Of a stretch of 52,542 bases of DNA, positions 1-8,208 are shown in pieces (position 1 is the stretch's first letter; every line of letters begins with the position of its first letter). The notes below the pieces were generated by a model. The model saw only the letters and a list, made by a program, of their open reading frames with translations, did not search any database and was not told the DNA's origin. Source of the DNA: an uncultured Prevotella sp. (lineage in GTDB: Bacteria; Bacteroidota; Bacteroidia; Bacteroidales; Bacteroidaceae); the NCBI GenBank assembly GCA_900553595.1, contig USEC01000013.1, positions 1-52,542 on the forward strand. Reading direction: 5' to 3'. The position numbers and the translations under genes are program-made.

Positions 1-148
1 TTCTGAATTCTTAAAACTAATGGCTTAACTTCTGAATTCTTAACTTCTGAATTCTTAAAACTAATGGCTTAACTTCTGAATTCTTAACTTCTGAATTCTC
101 AAAACTAATGGCTTAACTTCTGAATTCTTAACTTCTGTATTCTAAAAC
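1..148. repeat. 44-bp tandem repeat array, cut by the window edge
   Basis: Three copies of a 44-bp unit (1-44, 45-88, 89-132) are followed by a degenerate partial copy (133-148). Each unit holds two copies of TTCTGAATTCTTAA separated by AACTAATGGCTTAAC. Only one base differs (position 100) among the three full copies. The array may extend beyond position 1. No ORF covers it; it lies downstream of the minus-strand gene ending at 294, beyond that gene's terminator. Related short TTAACTTCTT-type runs occur at about 5968-6000 and 43062-43100. Confidence 0.9.
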
Positions 149-180
149 AAAACCCTCCTGCCTCCTCACTGCTGACGAAA

Positions 181-222
181 AAAGGCAATGCAGACCGCTT
201 GCGCGGTGTCTGCATTGCCTTT
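181..222 (-). terminator. Hairpin terminator of the T9SS-tailed Omp28-like gene
   Basis: A perfect 15-bp stem (181-195 with 208-222, arm AAAGGCAATGCAGAC) closes a GC-rich loop. Read on the minus strand it follows the stop codon at 294 and ends in a T-rich run (the A run at about 177-183). The A/T ends on both arms would allow action in both directions. Confidence 0.8.
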
Positions 223-293
223 ATGCTTTATTGTTGCAAAGCCGTGGCGGTGTTGCCGCCGTCGGCTTCGATGTTGTTAGCTGTCGTTGCGAA

Positions 294-2366
294 TTACTTC
301 ACGAGTACAGTCTGGCTTGTGCCGTCAGAGTACTTCACGATGTTGATACCCTTGACAGGAGCTGAGAGCTGTGTACCGTCAGCAGCGTAGCGGGCTACAA
401 CAGTCTTGCTTTCAGCAGGAACAACAGTGCTGATGCCTGTTGAGTGGCCGTCCTTGATGTCCACCATGTTACAGTTGCTTACCCAAACATCCTCGTCAGA
501 ACCGTTCCATGCGTAAAGTTCGCCTTTATTGTCGAAGATAGCGAAGGTGTTGTTTACGAATGCGATGGCGTGCATCTGGGTGTAGTCGTAGTCCTCAGGA
601 ATGTTCACAACGTATGTAGCCTCGAAGTTGTCGCCGTCCCAATTGATAGCGTCGCCGCTCGGACCAGTTACGATCATGCGGAGGATGTGGTCGTGCTTGT
701 ACGTCTTGAGTACAGAGGCTCCGTACTGCTGAGGGCCTCTCTGACCGTCCTCTGTGAGGTAGATTGTCAGGCGTGCACCCTGGAGAATCTTGGCAGCGTC
801 CTTAACACCGGTACCCTTTACAGTGAGGGTGAGTTCGCCGTCGTTGTCTGCATCGTAGTCAGCGGTAACGTTGAGGTTCACGAATGAAGGCAGATACTTG
901 TTTGACTCGTCGATGAACTGGCTGAAGATAGAAGCAGCCTCGTTGTAGTTTGTGTAACCGATTGGAACAGCAACGCGGCCGGCTGCGTTGATCTGAGAGT
1001 TGGGGATGAAGTAACGGTTGAAGTTCGCATACGGGTAACCGAATCTGGTGCTGTAATATGTGATGTACTTGCCACCATCGCATACATAGTCGTCATCGTT
1101 GGGAGAAGAGAAGTTGTTGTGGATTGCAACCCATGCGATGTCCTTGCGCAGCTTGGTGAGAGCGTTGAGCACATCGTAGCCGTAAGGACAGTTAGAGCAG
1201 CCCTGGCTGGTGAAATGCTCTACGAGGTTCAGCTGCTTCTTCATGCAGTCGTTATAAACGCGGAGCACGCTGCTGAGTGTGTCGTTCTTCACCTCGCCTG
1301 TCGGCTTGGCACCGTTCATGCTCTTAACATATACGCTGAGTATGTGTGTGCCTACTCCTACGTTCTCAGGAATCTTGATGCCGTTAGTGCCGAACACCTG
1401 GTAGTCGTTGTTAAGCTCTAAGCCGGGAGCCATTGTAGCAACCTCGTTGTTGTCGATGGCAAGACCGAACACATAGTCCTTGATAGGCTTGGAACCGTCG
1501 TTGTAGCAAGAGAAGCCGATGGCGAATGAGCCCTTGTCCTTCCATGCGAACTTGTTGGCAGAGAGAGAACCCATCACAATGTCCTGTACGAAACCGCCCT
1601 CACGCTCAACGAGCACCTGGATACAGAGGTTCATCCACTGGCCGTCGCTTGCAACAGGAGCCCAGAGCATTTCCGGCTGACCAGTAACCTTGTCGGTGAA
1701 CTCAGCCTTGAGAAGGAAGCCGTTTACAGTTCCCTGAGTTGTGTTTACACCCAGAGGCATGCACTCGTCTGTGTAGCCCTTACCGTCAGCTGTGGGAATC
1801 TTCTTCTGCTTGTAGTCGAAACCGATCTTAAGATCCTTTGCCTGAGCAGGGATAGTGTAAGGAGTGTCGAAGCGAACCTCGTTCCAAACGAGCTCGTCCT
1901 TGGTCACTGCTTCTGTTGAAGCAAGCTCCTTGCTGGCGATTTCCTCACCGATTTTGAATGCGCCTCTTTCGTCCTGACCGTTAGAGTAGTTCAGTCTGAC
2001 TGTTGTTGCGCCGATGCTTTTGAGAAGGCAGAAGCGTGCACCGATGATCTTGTCGCCGGCATACTTCTGGAGAACACTTGCGGGAATAACGGTACCGGTC
2101 TCCTGTGTCTTGGCACCGGGTACGCCTACGAATGAGTTAGGCATGTCAGAACCTACATTACCGATGTAACGCTGAGCGTCGGTAAGGGCAGTTCCGTCAG
2201 CCTTTGTGGGGGCGTAAGCCTTCTTCTGACCGTGGAGAACATTTGCTTTGGGCGCTATCTTCGTTGCTTTAACAGCCTGAAGATCGTTGTCGAAGCCCTG
2301 CACCTGAGCGTTTGTTGCTGTAACTGACAGCATCAATGCTACTAATGGGAGTAAGATTTTCTTCAT
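294..2366 (-). CDS. Secreted Omp28-related protein with thioredoxin-like CxxC and T9SS tail
   Basis: 690 aa. A signal peptide (residues 1-20, MKKILLPLVALMLSVTATNA) directs export. The N-terminal half (about 65-260) is a beta-rich region also seen in the protein at 23042-24808. Residues 380-430 carry the Omp28-type thioredoxin-like segment with a CSNC motif at 390-393. The last ~45 residues form a C-terminal sorting-like tail (APVKGINIVKYSDG near the end) nearly shared with the next gene upstream, so T9SS export and surface anchoring are inferred. It is the last gene of the minus-strand cluster 294-6552, and a strong hairpin follows. Substrate and exact function are unknown; the CxxC suggests a redox or metal role. 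Family call is firm, function is inference. Confidence 0.85.
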   Translation of the reverse strand: MKKILLPLVALMLSVTATNAQVQGFDNDLQAVKATKIAPKANVLHGQKKAYAPTKADGTALTDAQRYIGNVGSDMPNSFVGVPGAKTQETGTVIPASVLQKYAGDKIIGARFCLLKSIGATTVRLNYSNGQDERGAFKIGEEIASKELASTEAVTKDELVWNEVRFDTPYTIPAQAKDLKIGFDYKQKKIPTADGKGYTDECMPLGVNTTQGTVNGFLLKAEFTDKVTGQPEMLWAPVASDGQWMNLCIQVLVEREGGFVQDIVMGSLSANKFAWKDKGSFAIGFSCYNDGSKPIKDYVFGLAIDNNEVATMAPGLELNNDYQVFGTNGIKIPENVGVGTHILSVYVKSMNGAKPTGEVKNDTLSSVLRVYNDCMKKQLNLVEHFTSQGCSNCPYGYDVLNALTKLRKDIAWVAIHNNFSSPNDDDYVCDGGKYITYYSTRFGYPYANFNRYFIPNSQINAAGRVAVPIGYTNYNEAASIFSQFIDESNKYLPSFVNLNVTADYDADNDGELTLTVKGTGVKDAAKILQGARLTIYLTEDGQRGPQQYGASVLKTYKHDHILRMIVTGPSGDAINWDGDNFEATYVVNIPEDYDYTQMHAIAFVNNTFAIFDNKGELYAWNGSDEDVWVSNCNMVDIKDGHSTGISTVVPAESKTVVARYAADGTQLSAPVKGINIVKYSDGTSQTVLVK

Positions 2367-2448
2367 AGTGATATTTAAAAATTGATTAAGTTATTGTTTT
2401 TCTTTCTTTTGTTTTTGGTCTTGCGGCGGTGTCGCCGGCTTGCGTGGG

Positions 2449-3132
2449 TTACTTCACGTTCACCTTGACAGTGCGTCCGTCGGAGAGCTTCACGATGTTG
2501 ATGCCCTTCACGGGAGCGTTGATGCGCTGTCCGCCAACGGTGTAGCGTGCCACTTCCTTGGCTGCGCTGTTGTCTGCAACGCCGTTGATTGCTGACGGGT
2601 CGCGGTTGATGAACCGTATGGTTATGTCACTGCTCTTGCCCACAGTGGTGTAGTCGAGGAAGCTTTTCTTGATGAGTGTGGTGAGTGTGAAGGTGGCTTC
2701 GCACGTGCCCCATGCGTCCTCTGATTTCGGAATCCATTCGGTCAGGATGCTTGCCAGACCGGTTTCCTTATTGTAAGAGGCTGTCTCTGAGAGTGCGTTC
2801 TTGCCTAAATCGCTGGTGCCGGGCTTTACAAGCTGGAGGCAGGACATTGGGAAACACACTTTCAATGTGCCGTTGTTGATGTTGTTTATTTTGACAGACA
2901 TTGATACGGCATAGCTCTTGTCGGTGGCGGTCTGCTTTACATAGACATCCGACAGGATCTGCTTGAACTCCTCAAAATCGTCGAACTCGAGCTTGTCGCG
3001 TTCTATTGTTGCACCGTTTTCAAAGGCGTTTCCGTCCTTGTCGGTGAATACGAACACGCGATTTGCGTCTTGCTGTGCGAATGTTGCGATTGCGCTAAGG
3101 AACGCAACGCAAAGAAGAATCATCTTTTTCAT
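2449..3132 (-). CDS. Secreted T9SS-tailed protein of unknown function
   Basis: 227 aa. Signal peptide MKKMILLCVAFLSAIATFAQ (1-20) precedes a single ~150-residue beta-rich domain. The pattern 'VSMSVKINNINNGTLKVCFP' followed by a strand-rich stretch resembles cohesin or carbohydrate-binding-like folds, but I cannot name a family. The C-terminal tail (about 185-227, with APVKGINIVKLSDGRTVKV) is almost the same as that of the gene at 294-2366, so both are likely secreted by T9SS. It sits 82 bp upstream of that gene and 135 bp downstream of the Omp28-related lipoprotein gene, all on the minus strand. Function is not recognised. Confidence 0.8.
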   Translation of the reverse strand: MKKMILLCVAFLSAIATFAQQDANRVFVFTDKDGNAFENGATIERDKLEFDDFEEFKQILSDVYVKQTATDKSYAVSMSVKINNINNGTLKVCFPMSCLQLVKPGTSDLGKNALSETASYNKETGLASILTEWIPKSEDAWGTCEATFTLTTLIKKSFLDYTTVGKSSDITIRFINRDPSAINGVADNSAAKEVARYTVGGQRINAPVKGINIVKLSDGRTVKVNVK

Positions 3133-3267
3133 AAGTTGGTGTATAATTGCTTTGTTTGTTTTCTTTATGCGATGGCAGTGCCTTCCCGTTGGGGTGGGGC
3201 TGCCGTCTTGTCGCGGCGGTGCCGCCTTTCGGTGCTTTTGCGGGCGTGTTCCGTGCGGCGGCGTGCC

Positions 3268-4092
3268 TTATTCGCCTTCCGTAGCAGCCATTACCGGCTT
3301 CTTGGCGGCTTGCAACACCTCGTTGTCGTCATAGACAAATGCCACTACCGACACCTTGTCGGCGTTCCATTTTTCGGGCAGTGTGTAGCTGTATGTGGCG
3401 AATGCGTGTTCGCCTTCCTTTACGTTTATCGCTTCGCCCCATGTCCCGTTCACTGAAGTGCGGAACACATGGTTGTGCACATAGTTGCGGTTTGTGGAGC
3501 CGTCGCCCATTACCTGCATTGCTACGATGCCGTCCTCGATGAGCCATACCTGCAGCTTTCCGGAGTGGTTGCCGTTGGTTCCGAATGCATTGACATTCAC
3601 TGTGAGGCTTCGGTCCGTTGCGTTGTAGGTGTTGCTGATGCCTATTGAGAGTACGGCCTTCTTGGCTATGAGTGCCTTTACGGGGCTCATCCAAGTGTCG
3701 ATATCGTTGTTTGGTGCCTTGTTACGGTTGAAAAGCACCCACGGCTGACCCACTTTATTCTCTTTGTCCCATGTCGTGTAGTATGTGGAACCCTCGTCGT
3801 TCATGAGTCCGATGTTCTTTGCTGTGCCTTTGAATCCGAGCGGTCCGCTGTGTATTCCCACCACGATAACGTTGTCTTCGCCGTATGCCTCCACGATTTC
3901 GTTGAGTCGTTCGGTGCCTCGCGGGCAGTTGGGACATTTCTGTCCGGTGAAGTCTTCGATGAGAACGGTGCGTCCCACTTCTGCTGGTTTCACATATATG
4001 AGACGGTCGTCAGGGTCGATGTTGCTGCACGACGAGGTGAGTGCCAGTGCTATGGTTGCTGTGAGACTGAGGAATATGTTCTTTATTTTCAT
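3268..4092 (-). CDS. Omp28-related outer membrane lipoprotein
   Basis: 274 aa. The N-terminus has a lipoprotein signal ending in LTSSC (lipidated Cys about residue 22). A thioredoxin-like strand-turn follows: VLIEDFTGQKCPNCPRG, with CPNC at 53-56. This 'EDFTGxxCxNCP' signature is characteristic of the Omp28 family. The remainder is beta-rich and ends without a T9SS tail, so it is likely held in the outer membrane by lipid. The gene starts 9 bp after the DUF6029 gene stop, which indicates co-transcription and possibly a shared complex. A role in thiol chemistry or folding of exported proteins is inferred from the motif and from the TlpA-like gene in the same cluster. Confidence 0.85.
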   Translation of the reverse strand: MKIKNIFLSLTATIALALTSSCSNIDPDDRLIYVKPAEVGRTVLIEDFTGQKCPNCPRGTERLNEIVEAYGEDNVIVVGIHSGPLGFKGTAKNIGLMNDEGSTYYTTWDKENKVGQPWVLFNRNKAPNNDIDTWMSPVKALIAKKAVLSIGISNTYNATDRSLTVNVNAFGTNGNHSGKLQVWLIEDGIVAMQVMGDGSTNRNYVHNHVFRTSVNGTWGEAINVKEGEHAFATYSYTLPEKWNADKVSVVAFVYDDNEVLQAAKKPVMAATEGE

Positions 4093-4101
4093 ACTGTTCT
4101 T

Positions 4102-5808
4102 TTAGAAATTGAAGTTGTAGGACATTGTCACGCCCTTGCTTGCGGGCACATAACGGCATACGCCTCCCGAACAGTTGTATCCGGCGCGGGTCTTGCCGTA
4201 GCCTATTTGCAGGCGGTGTGCGCCGTGTGTGTAGGTGACTGAGCCGGCGAAGTAGTGCTCCTTGTGTGTGCCGCGTTCAGCGTCTATGGCTCCGGTGGAG
4301 GTGTAGTAGTACTCGTTGGCGTTGTACTGGTCGCTGATGGTGAACATGAAGTGCGGCATTACGGAGAGTTCAAGTAGTCCGAACCACCAGTCGCCCTGGT
4401 CCTGCTTGGTGTGCAGGTACTGTGCTTCTCCGCGGAGTGTGACCTTCTTGTTGAAGCGGTATTTGCCTTCGGCGACGAAGATGTCGGAGTGTATGAAGTC
4501 GCCGTGCGACTCCACAACGGCCTTGTTGTAGAACTGGTTCATGTACATGAGGTTGAGGTTGAAGCTCTTCGAGAACTTTTTCTCCACCTGTATGTTGATG
4601 TCCTGGTAGTAGGTCTGGTCGCCCCACTTCCAGAATGCCGAGCCGTAGCCTTCTGTTCCCGGTGTTCCGCCGTCTTTCACGTTGCGTTCAATGGCGTGTA
4701 TGTGCGAGAAGTTGAGTTTCACTCCTGTGCCGTACTTGCCTCCGAGGAATGTGTGTCGCTTGAACTTGTATCCCAGTTCTGCCTGGTATGCCCACTCGCC
4801 GTTGGGCTGTGTGGCGTAGGGGTAGAGTGCTGCGAGGGCGTAGGTCTGCTGCATTGCGAATGCCGGCAGGTGGTTGATGTATGACGCTGTACCGTTGTCT
4901 TTGCGCAGGCTGCGGAATGTCATGTTGTCGCTTCGCTTTGCCTGGAGGAGGAGGCTCATGCCTTTCTTTGAGTAGGATGTCGATAGCATTGCCACATATC
5001 CCTTGCGGTAGATGTACGGGAAGTTCTTGTCGGTGGTGGGGTCGTCGGTCTTCTGCGCATATTCTGCGAGGAGGCTGAATCCGCCTTTCTGCAGGTTTGC
5101 ACGCACGTCGAATGCGTTTGTGTAGAGCGGGAAGTTGAGTATGTGTGTCGCGTCGGCATATACTTCGTCGCGTGTGTGCTCGCGTTTGTTCACATACGAG
5201 CCTCCGAGTGTGAGCACTGTCCCTGCTTCCTGCATCTTACGGCTCCACTGGTCGATGTTGAGTTCCACGTCCGCGCCTGAAATCCATGCGTCGTTGTGGT
5301 CCCAGTAGCGGCGCTGTCTTCCTGTGAGCACCTTGAACTGTGTGCCTTTGAACGGGCGGTAAACGACGCGTCCTCCGAGCAGTGAGTTGTCTATTCCGAG
5401 CGAACGCTCTTCGTATGTGCGCAGGATGAATCCCGAACCGAACTGTTCGTAGTAGTTGCCGAGTGTCACTTCGGCGTTCTTCAGTTTTCCCTTTATATAA
5501 TAATAAGGTAGTCCCCATCCCTTGAAGTCCTTTTCAAATCCGGGCAGCGGGTGCTCCAGATATTCCATTCTTACGCCGGCGTCCACGTATTTGCTCATGG
5601 CATGGACTTCGGCGTAGGTGTTGGTGAGGATTTTGTCATCGTATGTTCCTGTACCGATGTTGTTGTCTTCCTGGGGTATGAGTATGTCGCTCTGCACGCT
5701 TCCGGTGATGGTCACGTCGTAACCGTCGGCGATTTTCACCTTCTGTGCGCTTGCCGCTGTCGCCAGCGATGCGGCGATGATGAGCGATAGTGTTCTGTTG
5801 GAAATCAT
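4102..5808 (-). CDS. DUF6029-type outer membrane protein
   Basis: 568 aa from the ATG at 5808. That start is preferred over an in-frame ATG 25 codons upstream because MISNRTLSLIIAASLATAASA is a clear signal peptide and the upstream residues are a lysine/arginine-rich run. The mature protein has alternating aromatic beta strands throughout and ends in an aromatic C-terminus (VTMSYNFNF), typical of an outer-membrane beta barrel. It resembles the Bacteroidales DUF6029 family, found near Omp28-related genes. It lies between the TlpA-like gene (249 bp upstream) and the Omp28 lipoprotein (9 bp downstream). Transport substrate, if any, is unknown. Confidence 0.75.
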   Translation of the reverse strand: MISNRTLSLIIAASLATAASAQKVKIADGYDVTITGSVQSDILIPQEDNNIGTGTYDDKILTNTYAEVHAMSKYVDAGVRMEYLEHPLPGFEKDFKGWGLPYYYIKGKLKNAEVTLGNYYEQFGSGFILRTYEERSLGIDNSLLGGRVVYRPFKGTQFKVLTGRQRRYWDHNDAWISGADVELNIDQWSRKMQEAGTVLTLGGSYVNKREHTRDEVYADATHILNFPLYTNAFDVRANLQKGGFSLLAEYAQKTDDPTTDKNFPYIYRKGYVAMLSTSYSKKGMSLLLQAKRSDNMTFRSLRKDNGTASYINHLPAFAMQQTYALAALYPYATQPNGEWAYQAELGYKFKRHTFLGGKYGTGVKLNFSHIHAIERNVKDGGTPGTEGYGSAFWKWGDQTYYQDINIQVEKKFSKSFNLNLMYMNQFYNKAVVESHGDFIHSDIFVAEGKYRFNKKVTLRGEAQYLHTKQDQGDWWFGLLELSVMPHFMFTISDQYNANEYYYTSTGAIDAERGTHKEHYFAGSVTYTHGAHRLQIGYGKTRAGYNCSGGVCRYVPASKGVTMSYNFNF

Positions 5809-6057
5809 TTGCTGTCTTTGTCTCTTCCGTTTCTTATGATTGTATGTCGGGCGTTCCGGCTTCTTTTTCGTGCCTTTCAGCATAAAACCCGAAAAGTTAA
5901 GGAGTTAGAGATTACTTTCTGAGAAGCCTTTCCGTATGCTATATAACATTCTTCGTTGCCGGAAGTCTTAGCTTCTTAACGCTCTTTAACTTCTTAACTT
6001 GTCTTAGCCCAATTTGTCTTTTCCCGTTTCCAGGGTCTCGCGCTTGTGCGTCGTGGC

Positions 6058-6552
6058 TTATTTCTCGTTTGCTATAAGCTCGCGCACTTTCTCTATGAGC
6101 TCTTCTTCGGCTCCTTCGGTGTAGCCGTTGTGCTTGGCGACGATGTTGCCTTTGCCGTCGCACACCACTACGAACGGGATGTTTATTCCTCCGAGTGCGC
6201 GCTTGAAGTCGCTGTTCGGGTCGAGGAGCACGTCGAATGTCCATCCGTGGTTATCTACGAGCGGCTTCACTTTGTTGATGTTCTGCGCCTGGTCGATGGA
6301 TACGGCGAACACCTTTACGCCCGTCTCCTCCTGCCATTCCTCGTACACTTCGCTGATGGCTGTGAGCTCGCGGTTGCATGGCTTGCACCATGTTGCGAAG
6401 AAGTCGATGATGAAAGGCTTGCCGTTGTTCGACAGTGTGTCGGTCTTTACGGTCTTGCCGTCGATACTCTTGAGAGTCACTGCCGGGAGCTGTGCGCTTG
6501 CTGTCAGTGCGAAGCCGAGCATAAGCAGGGTGGAAAGTAATAATTTCTTCAT
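6058..6552 (-). CDS. TlpA-family thioredoxin-like disulfide reductase
   Basis: 164 aa from the ATG at 6552, chosen because a signal peptide (MKKLLLSTLLMLGFALTASA) begins there; an ORF extension of 16 codons upstream has no such logic. The thioredoxin fold carries the catalytic motif WCKPC at residues 55-59, then the TlpA/ResA-like 'VFAVSIDQ' strand and the cis-proline loop (GGINIPFVVV). It likely reduces disulfides, or passes electrons, in the periplasm. It is the first gene of the minus-strand cluster whose other members include two Omp28-type CxxC proteins, so it may supply their reducing equivalents (inference). Confidence 0.9.
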   Translation of the reverse strand: MKKLLLSTLLMLGFALTASAQLPAVTLKSIDGKTVKTDTLSNNGKPFIIDFFATWCKPCNRELTAISEVYEEWQEETGVKVFAVSIDQAQNINKVKPLVDNHGWTFDVLLDPNSDFKRALGGINIPFVVVCDGKGNIVAKHNGYTEGAEEELIEKVRELIANEK

Positions 6553-6847
6553 AGCCATTTCTATTTTTTGCAAAATTAAATATAAATCCCTGTTTTCCAT
6601 ACAGAATTAGGGTTAATTTTGTATAAAATCGCTACAATTCGTATTTTTAAAATCGTTTTCCGGTGACGGAATGTAAAGTGTTAGCGCACACTGTTTTAGT
6701 TTTATGCAGAATATATTCGTTCCTGCTTGATATTTATCTGTTTTTGGTGTCGTTAAGGAATAAATTATTATTTGGGTTCCGTGGGGTGTCTGGTGTGCTT
6801 TTCTGCGTGGTGGCGGTTGCGGTGAGTGGCGACAGGCGTCAGTCTGC
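6553..6847. other. Intergenic region with a probable promoter for the TlpA-like gene
   Basis: On the minus strand TAATTTTG (6578-6571) fits the Bacteroidetes -7 box 19 nt from the ATG at 6552. A one-mismatch -33 element TATG lies 19 bp upstream (6601-6598). The rest is AT-rich with no further repeat or ORF I can support. Confidence 0.45.
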
Positions 6848-7051
6848 CTATCCTCTTATTTCGGCTATGACATCGTCCACGATGTAGGCGTCGCTCATGA
6901 GGTACAGGAGCGAGCGTTCGTCGTGCAGCAGTTCGCAGGTGTTGCTGTTCTGGAATATGTCGAAAGCTCTTTCCGGCGTTATGTCAAGGCGTTTTGCCAG
7001 GAGTGTGCAAATGCGCCCGATTTTCATCCAAAGCTGTGAGTCTCTAAGCAT
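6848..7051 (-). CDS. DUF3791-like small protein, possible antitoxin
   Basis: 67 aa. The body (IGRICTLLAKRLDITPERAF, then a Tyr-rich end 'LMSDAYIVDDVIAEI') matches the general pattern of DUF3791: a helix, a 'ItpeeAfd-f' turn, and a C-terminal 'YivdDi' helix. Its start overlaps the end of the DUF3990 gene by 8 bp, so the two are translationally coupled. It is the third gene of the operon. Such small partners beside DUF3990 are thought to be antitoxins (context-based). It is distant in sequence from the DUF3791-like gene at 7556-7813, so the two may not be interchangeable. Confidence 0.7.
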   Translation of the reverse strand: MLRDSQLWMKIGRICTLLAKRLDITPERAFDIFQNSNTCELLHDERSLLYLMSDAYIVDDVIAEIRG

Positions 7052-7559
7052 TGTGTGCCTCCTTTCTTGCCATGTCGTTGAGTGGTTCTGCCTTCACGAA
7101 GCGCATCCATTGGTCGATAAGGTGTTGTGATGTTATGCAAATCTGGTTGTTGGGCTGGTGTTCGGACAGCCGTTTGAGGGCGAACTCCATGGAAATGTCG
7201 CCGTTGATGTAGTCCTCTATTGTGGTGATGACCCTGTCGTCGGCTATGCCTCCTTCTATATAGTCGAAGTTTCGCCACGGCTTTTTCCCTTTTCTGCTGT
7301 CGATTATGAATTCGAGCCATTCATTGTCGTAGGCTGTGAATATCTTGCAGTTGGCGTGTTCTTTTATGGCATCGGTGTCAAGTTCGTAAACGTTAAGCCA
7401 TTGTGGCAGCCCAATGTTTACGATTCTTGTAGCCCAGTTTGCGGCTTGCTTCTTCAGGTCGGTGATGTAGAAGCCTTTGCCGAAGTCGAGGTTGTCGCGT
7501 CCTATGTGGCATAGCGGATTCCTGACGATGCATGTTGCGCCGTGATAAACGGTTTTCAT
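7044..7559 (-). CDS. DUF3990 protein, ADP-ribosyltransferase-like toxin candidate
   Basis: 171 aa. The N-terminus YHGAT (5-9), then FGKGFYIT (26-33), an 'A-nWA' helix near 40-43, WLEF (81-84) and a YIEGGIADD stretch (100-108) follow the DUF3990 pattern. The YHG and GKGFY blocks resemble the NAD-binding H and Y motifs of ADP-ribosyltransferase folds, so an NAD-dependent toxin is inferred; activity is not shown. Its ATG overlaps the upstream DUF3791-like stop (ATGA, 4 bp) and its end overlaps the downstream small gene by 8 bp. The tight three-gene coupling supports a toxin with two partners. No signal peptide or membrane segment. Confidence 0.8.
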   Translation of the reverse strand: MKTVYHGATCIVRNPLCHIGRDNLDFGKGFYITDLKKQAANWATRIVNIGLPQWLNVYELDTDAIKEHANCKIFTAYDNEWLEFIIDSRKGKKPWRNFDYIEGGIADDRVITTIEDYINGDISMEFALKRLSEHQPNNQICITSQHLIDQWMRFVKAEPLNDMARKEAHNA

Positions 7560-7813
7560 AGGCTTGTGTCTGTTTTTGGGGTGTTCTCTTTGCGCTCTGC
7601 TTCAAGCCTTTTCAGTGCGTTGAGCAGTTCGCTTACTACATATTCCTTGCTTTGTGTGTGTAGTGGGTCGAGGCGTGTGGTGAGCCCGTGCATTATTCCG
7701 CAGTCGCGCAGTCGGCGGTACATTTCCTTCCGTGTGCGTCCTTCGGCTTTTGCGGTGAGATCGACGCACATTGTCGCAAAAGCGAGTGTCTGCTGTGTTG
7801 TTACCGTATCCAT
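7556..7813 (-). CDS. DUF3791-like small protein, first gene of the operon
   Basis: 85 aa. The pattern 'FATMCVDLTAKAEGRTRKEM' followed by 'LHTQSKEYVVSELLNAL' is typical of DUF3791 (the 'LHTQ-yiv-di' end is the most diagnostic). It is encoded first, directly behind the duplicated promoter at 7869-7973, and its stop overlaps the start of the DUF3990 gene by 4 bp. Being translated first fits an antitoxin that must be made before its toxin, but this is inference. The C-terminal 20 residues are charged and probably disordered. Confidence 0.75.
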   Translation of the reverse strand: MDTVTTQQTLAFATMCVDLTAKAEGRTRKEMYRRLRDCGIMHGLTTRLDPLHTQSKEYVVSELLNALKRLEAERKENTPKTDTSL

Positions 7814-7868
7814 GTCTTGATTCTGTTATTGTAGGGTGCGATGCTGTTCAAGATTCTTGGTAGTCAGG

Positions 7869-7973
7869 TTGCTGAGGAACCGCCTATCTTATGCAAAGAT
7901 AGTGCAAACCGAATGCAATGAAGCTTGATTCAATTGCTGAGGTGCCGCCTATCTTATGCAAAGATAGTGCAAA
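7869..7973 (-). promoter_or_regulatory. Duplicated promoter with inverted repeats upstream of the DUF3990 operon
   Basis: Two ~40-bp copies (7869-7908 and 7934-7973) repeat with a 65-bp period. Each contains, on the minus strand, a -7 box TATCTTTG (7901-7894 and 7966-7959) that is part of a perfect inverted repeat CTATCTT-TGCAT-AAGATAG (7884-7902 and 7949-7967). The distal copy has TTTG (7990-7987) 20 bp upstream as a fair -33 element; the proximal copy lacks one. The whole unit is clearly related to the 66-bp repeat upstream of metG (13194-13340). Confidence 0.75.
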
Positions 7974-8091
7974 TCAGAGAGAAATCCAAATGAATTTGTG
8001 TGAAATCATTAGTATCTGCTAAAACTTTTAGCTATGGTTTCCGCTGACTTCCGTTTTGGCATGCCGTCCCAACTGCATTTTCCTCCGTTTG

Positions 8092-8174
8092 CAAACAAGG
8101 CTTCCTTGCGTCGCAAAGAAGCCTTGTTTGTGTTGTAAAGAAGCCTTGTTTGGAGTGCAAAGAAGGCTTGTTTT
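8092..8174. repeat. 83-bp modular intergenic element, copy 1
   Basis: Four ~17-bp modules built on AAAGAAGCCTTGTTT: one in reverse orientation (CAAACAAGGCTTCCTTG), then three forward, separated by 3-5 bp linkers such as TCG, TGTTG and GAGTG. The first two modules form a hairpin. It lies in the 395-bp gap 7814-8208, just past the stop of the LolC/E-like gene, so it may act as its terminator. The rest of that gap holds the promoter repeats at 7869-7973. Other copies: 11737, 17878, 24842, 30730, 36941, 42707. Confidence 0.85.
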
Positions 8175-8208
8175 GAGTGTGGTGGGAAACTGTCTGATGC
8201 CCAACGGG

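Noticed and set aside
8092..8174. Modular elements considered as CRISPR remnants
   Set aside because: Linkers are only 3-5 bp, modules change orientation, and copies are scattered rather than arrayed; no cas gene is present.
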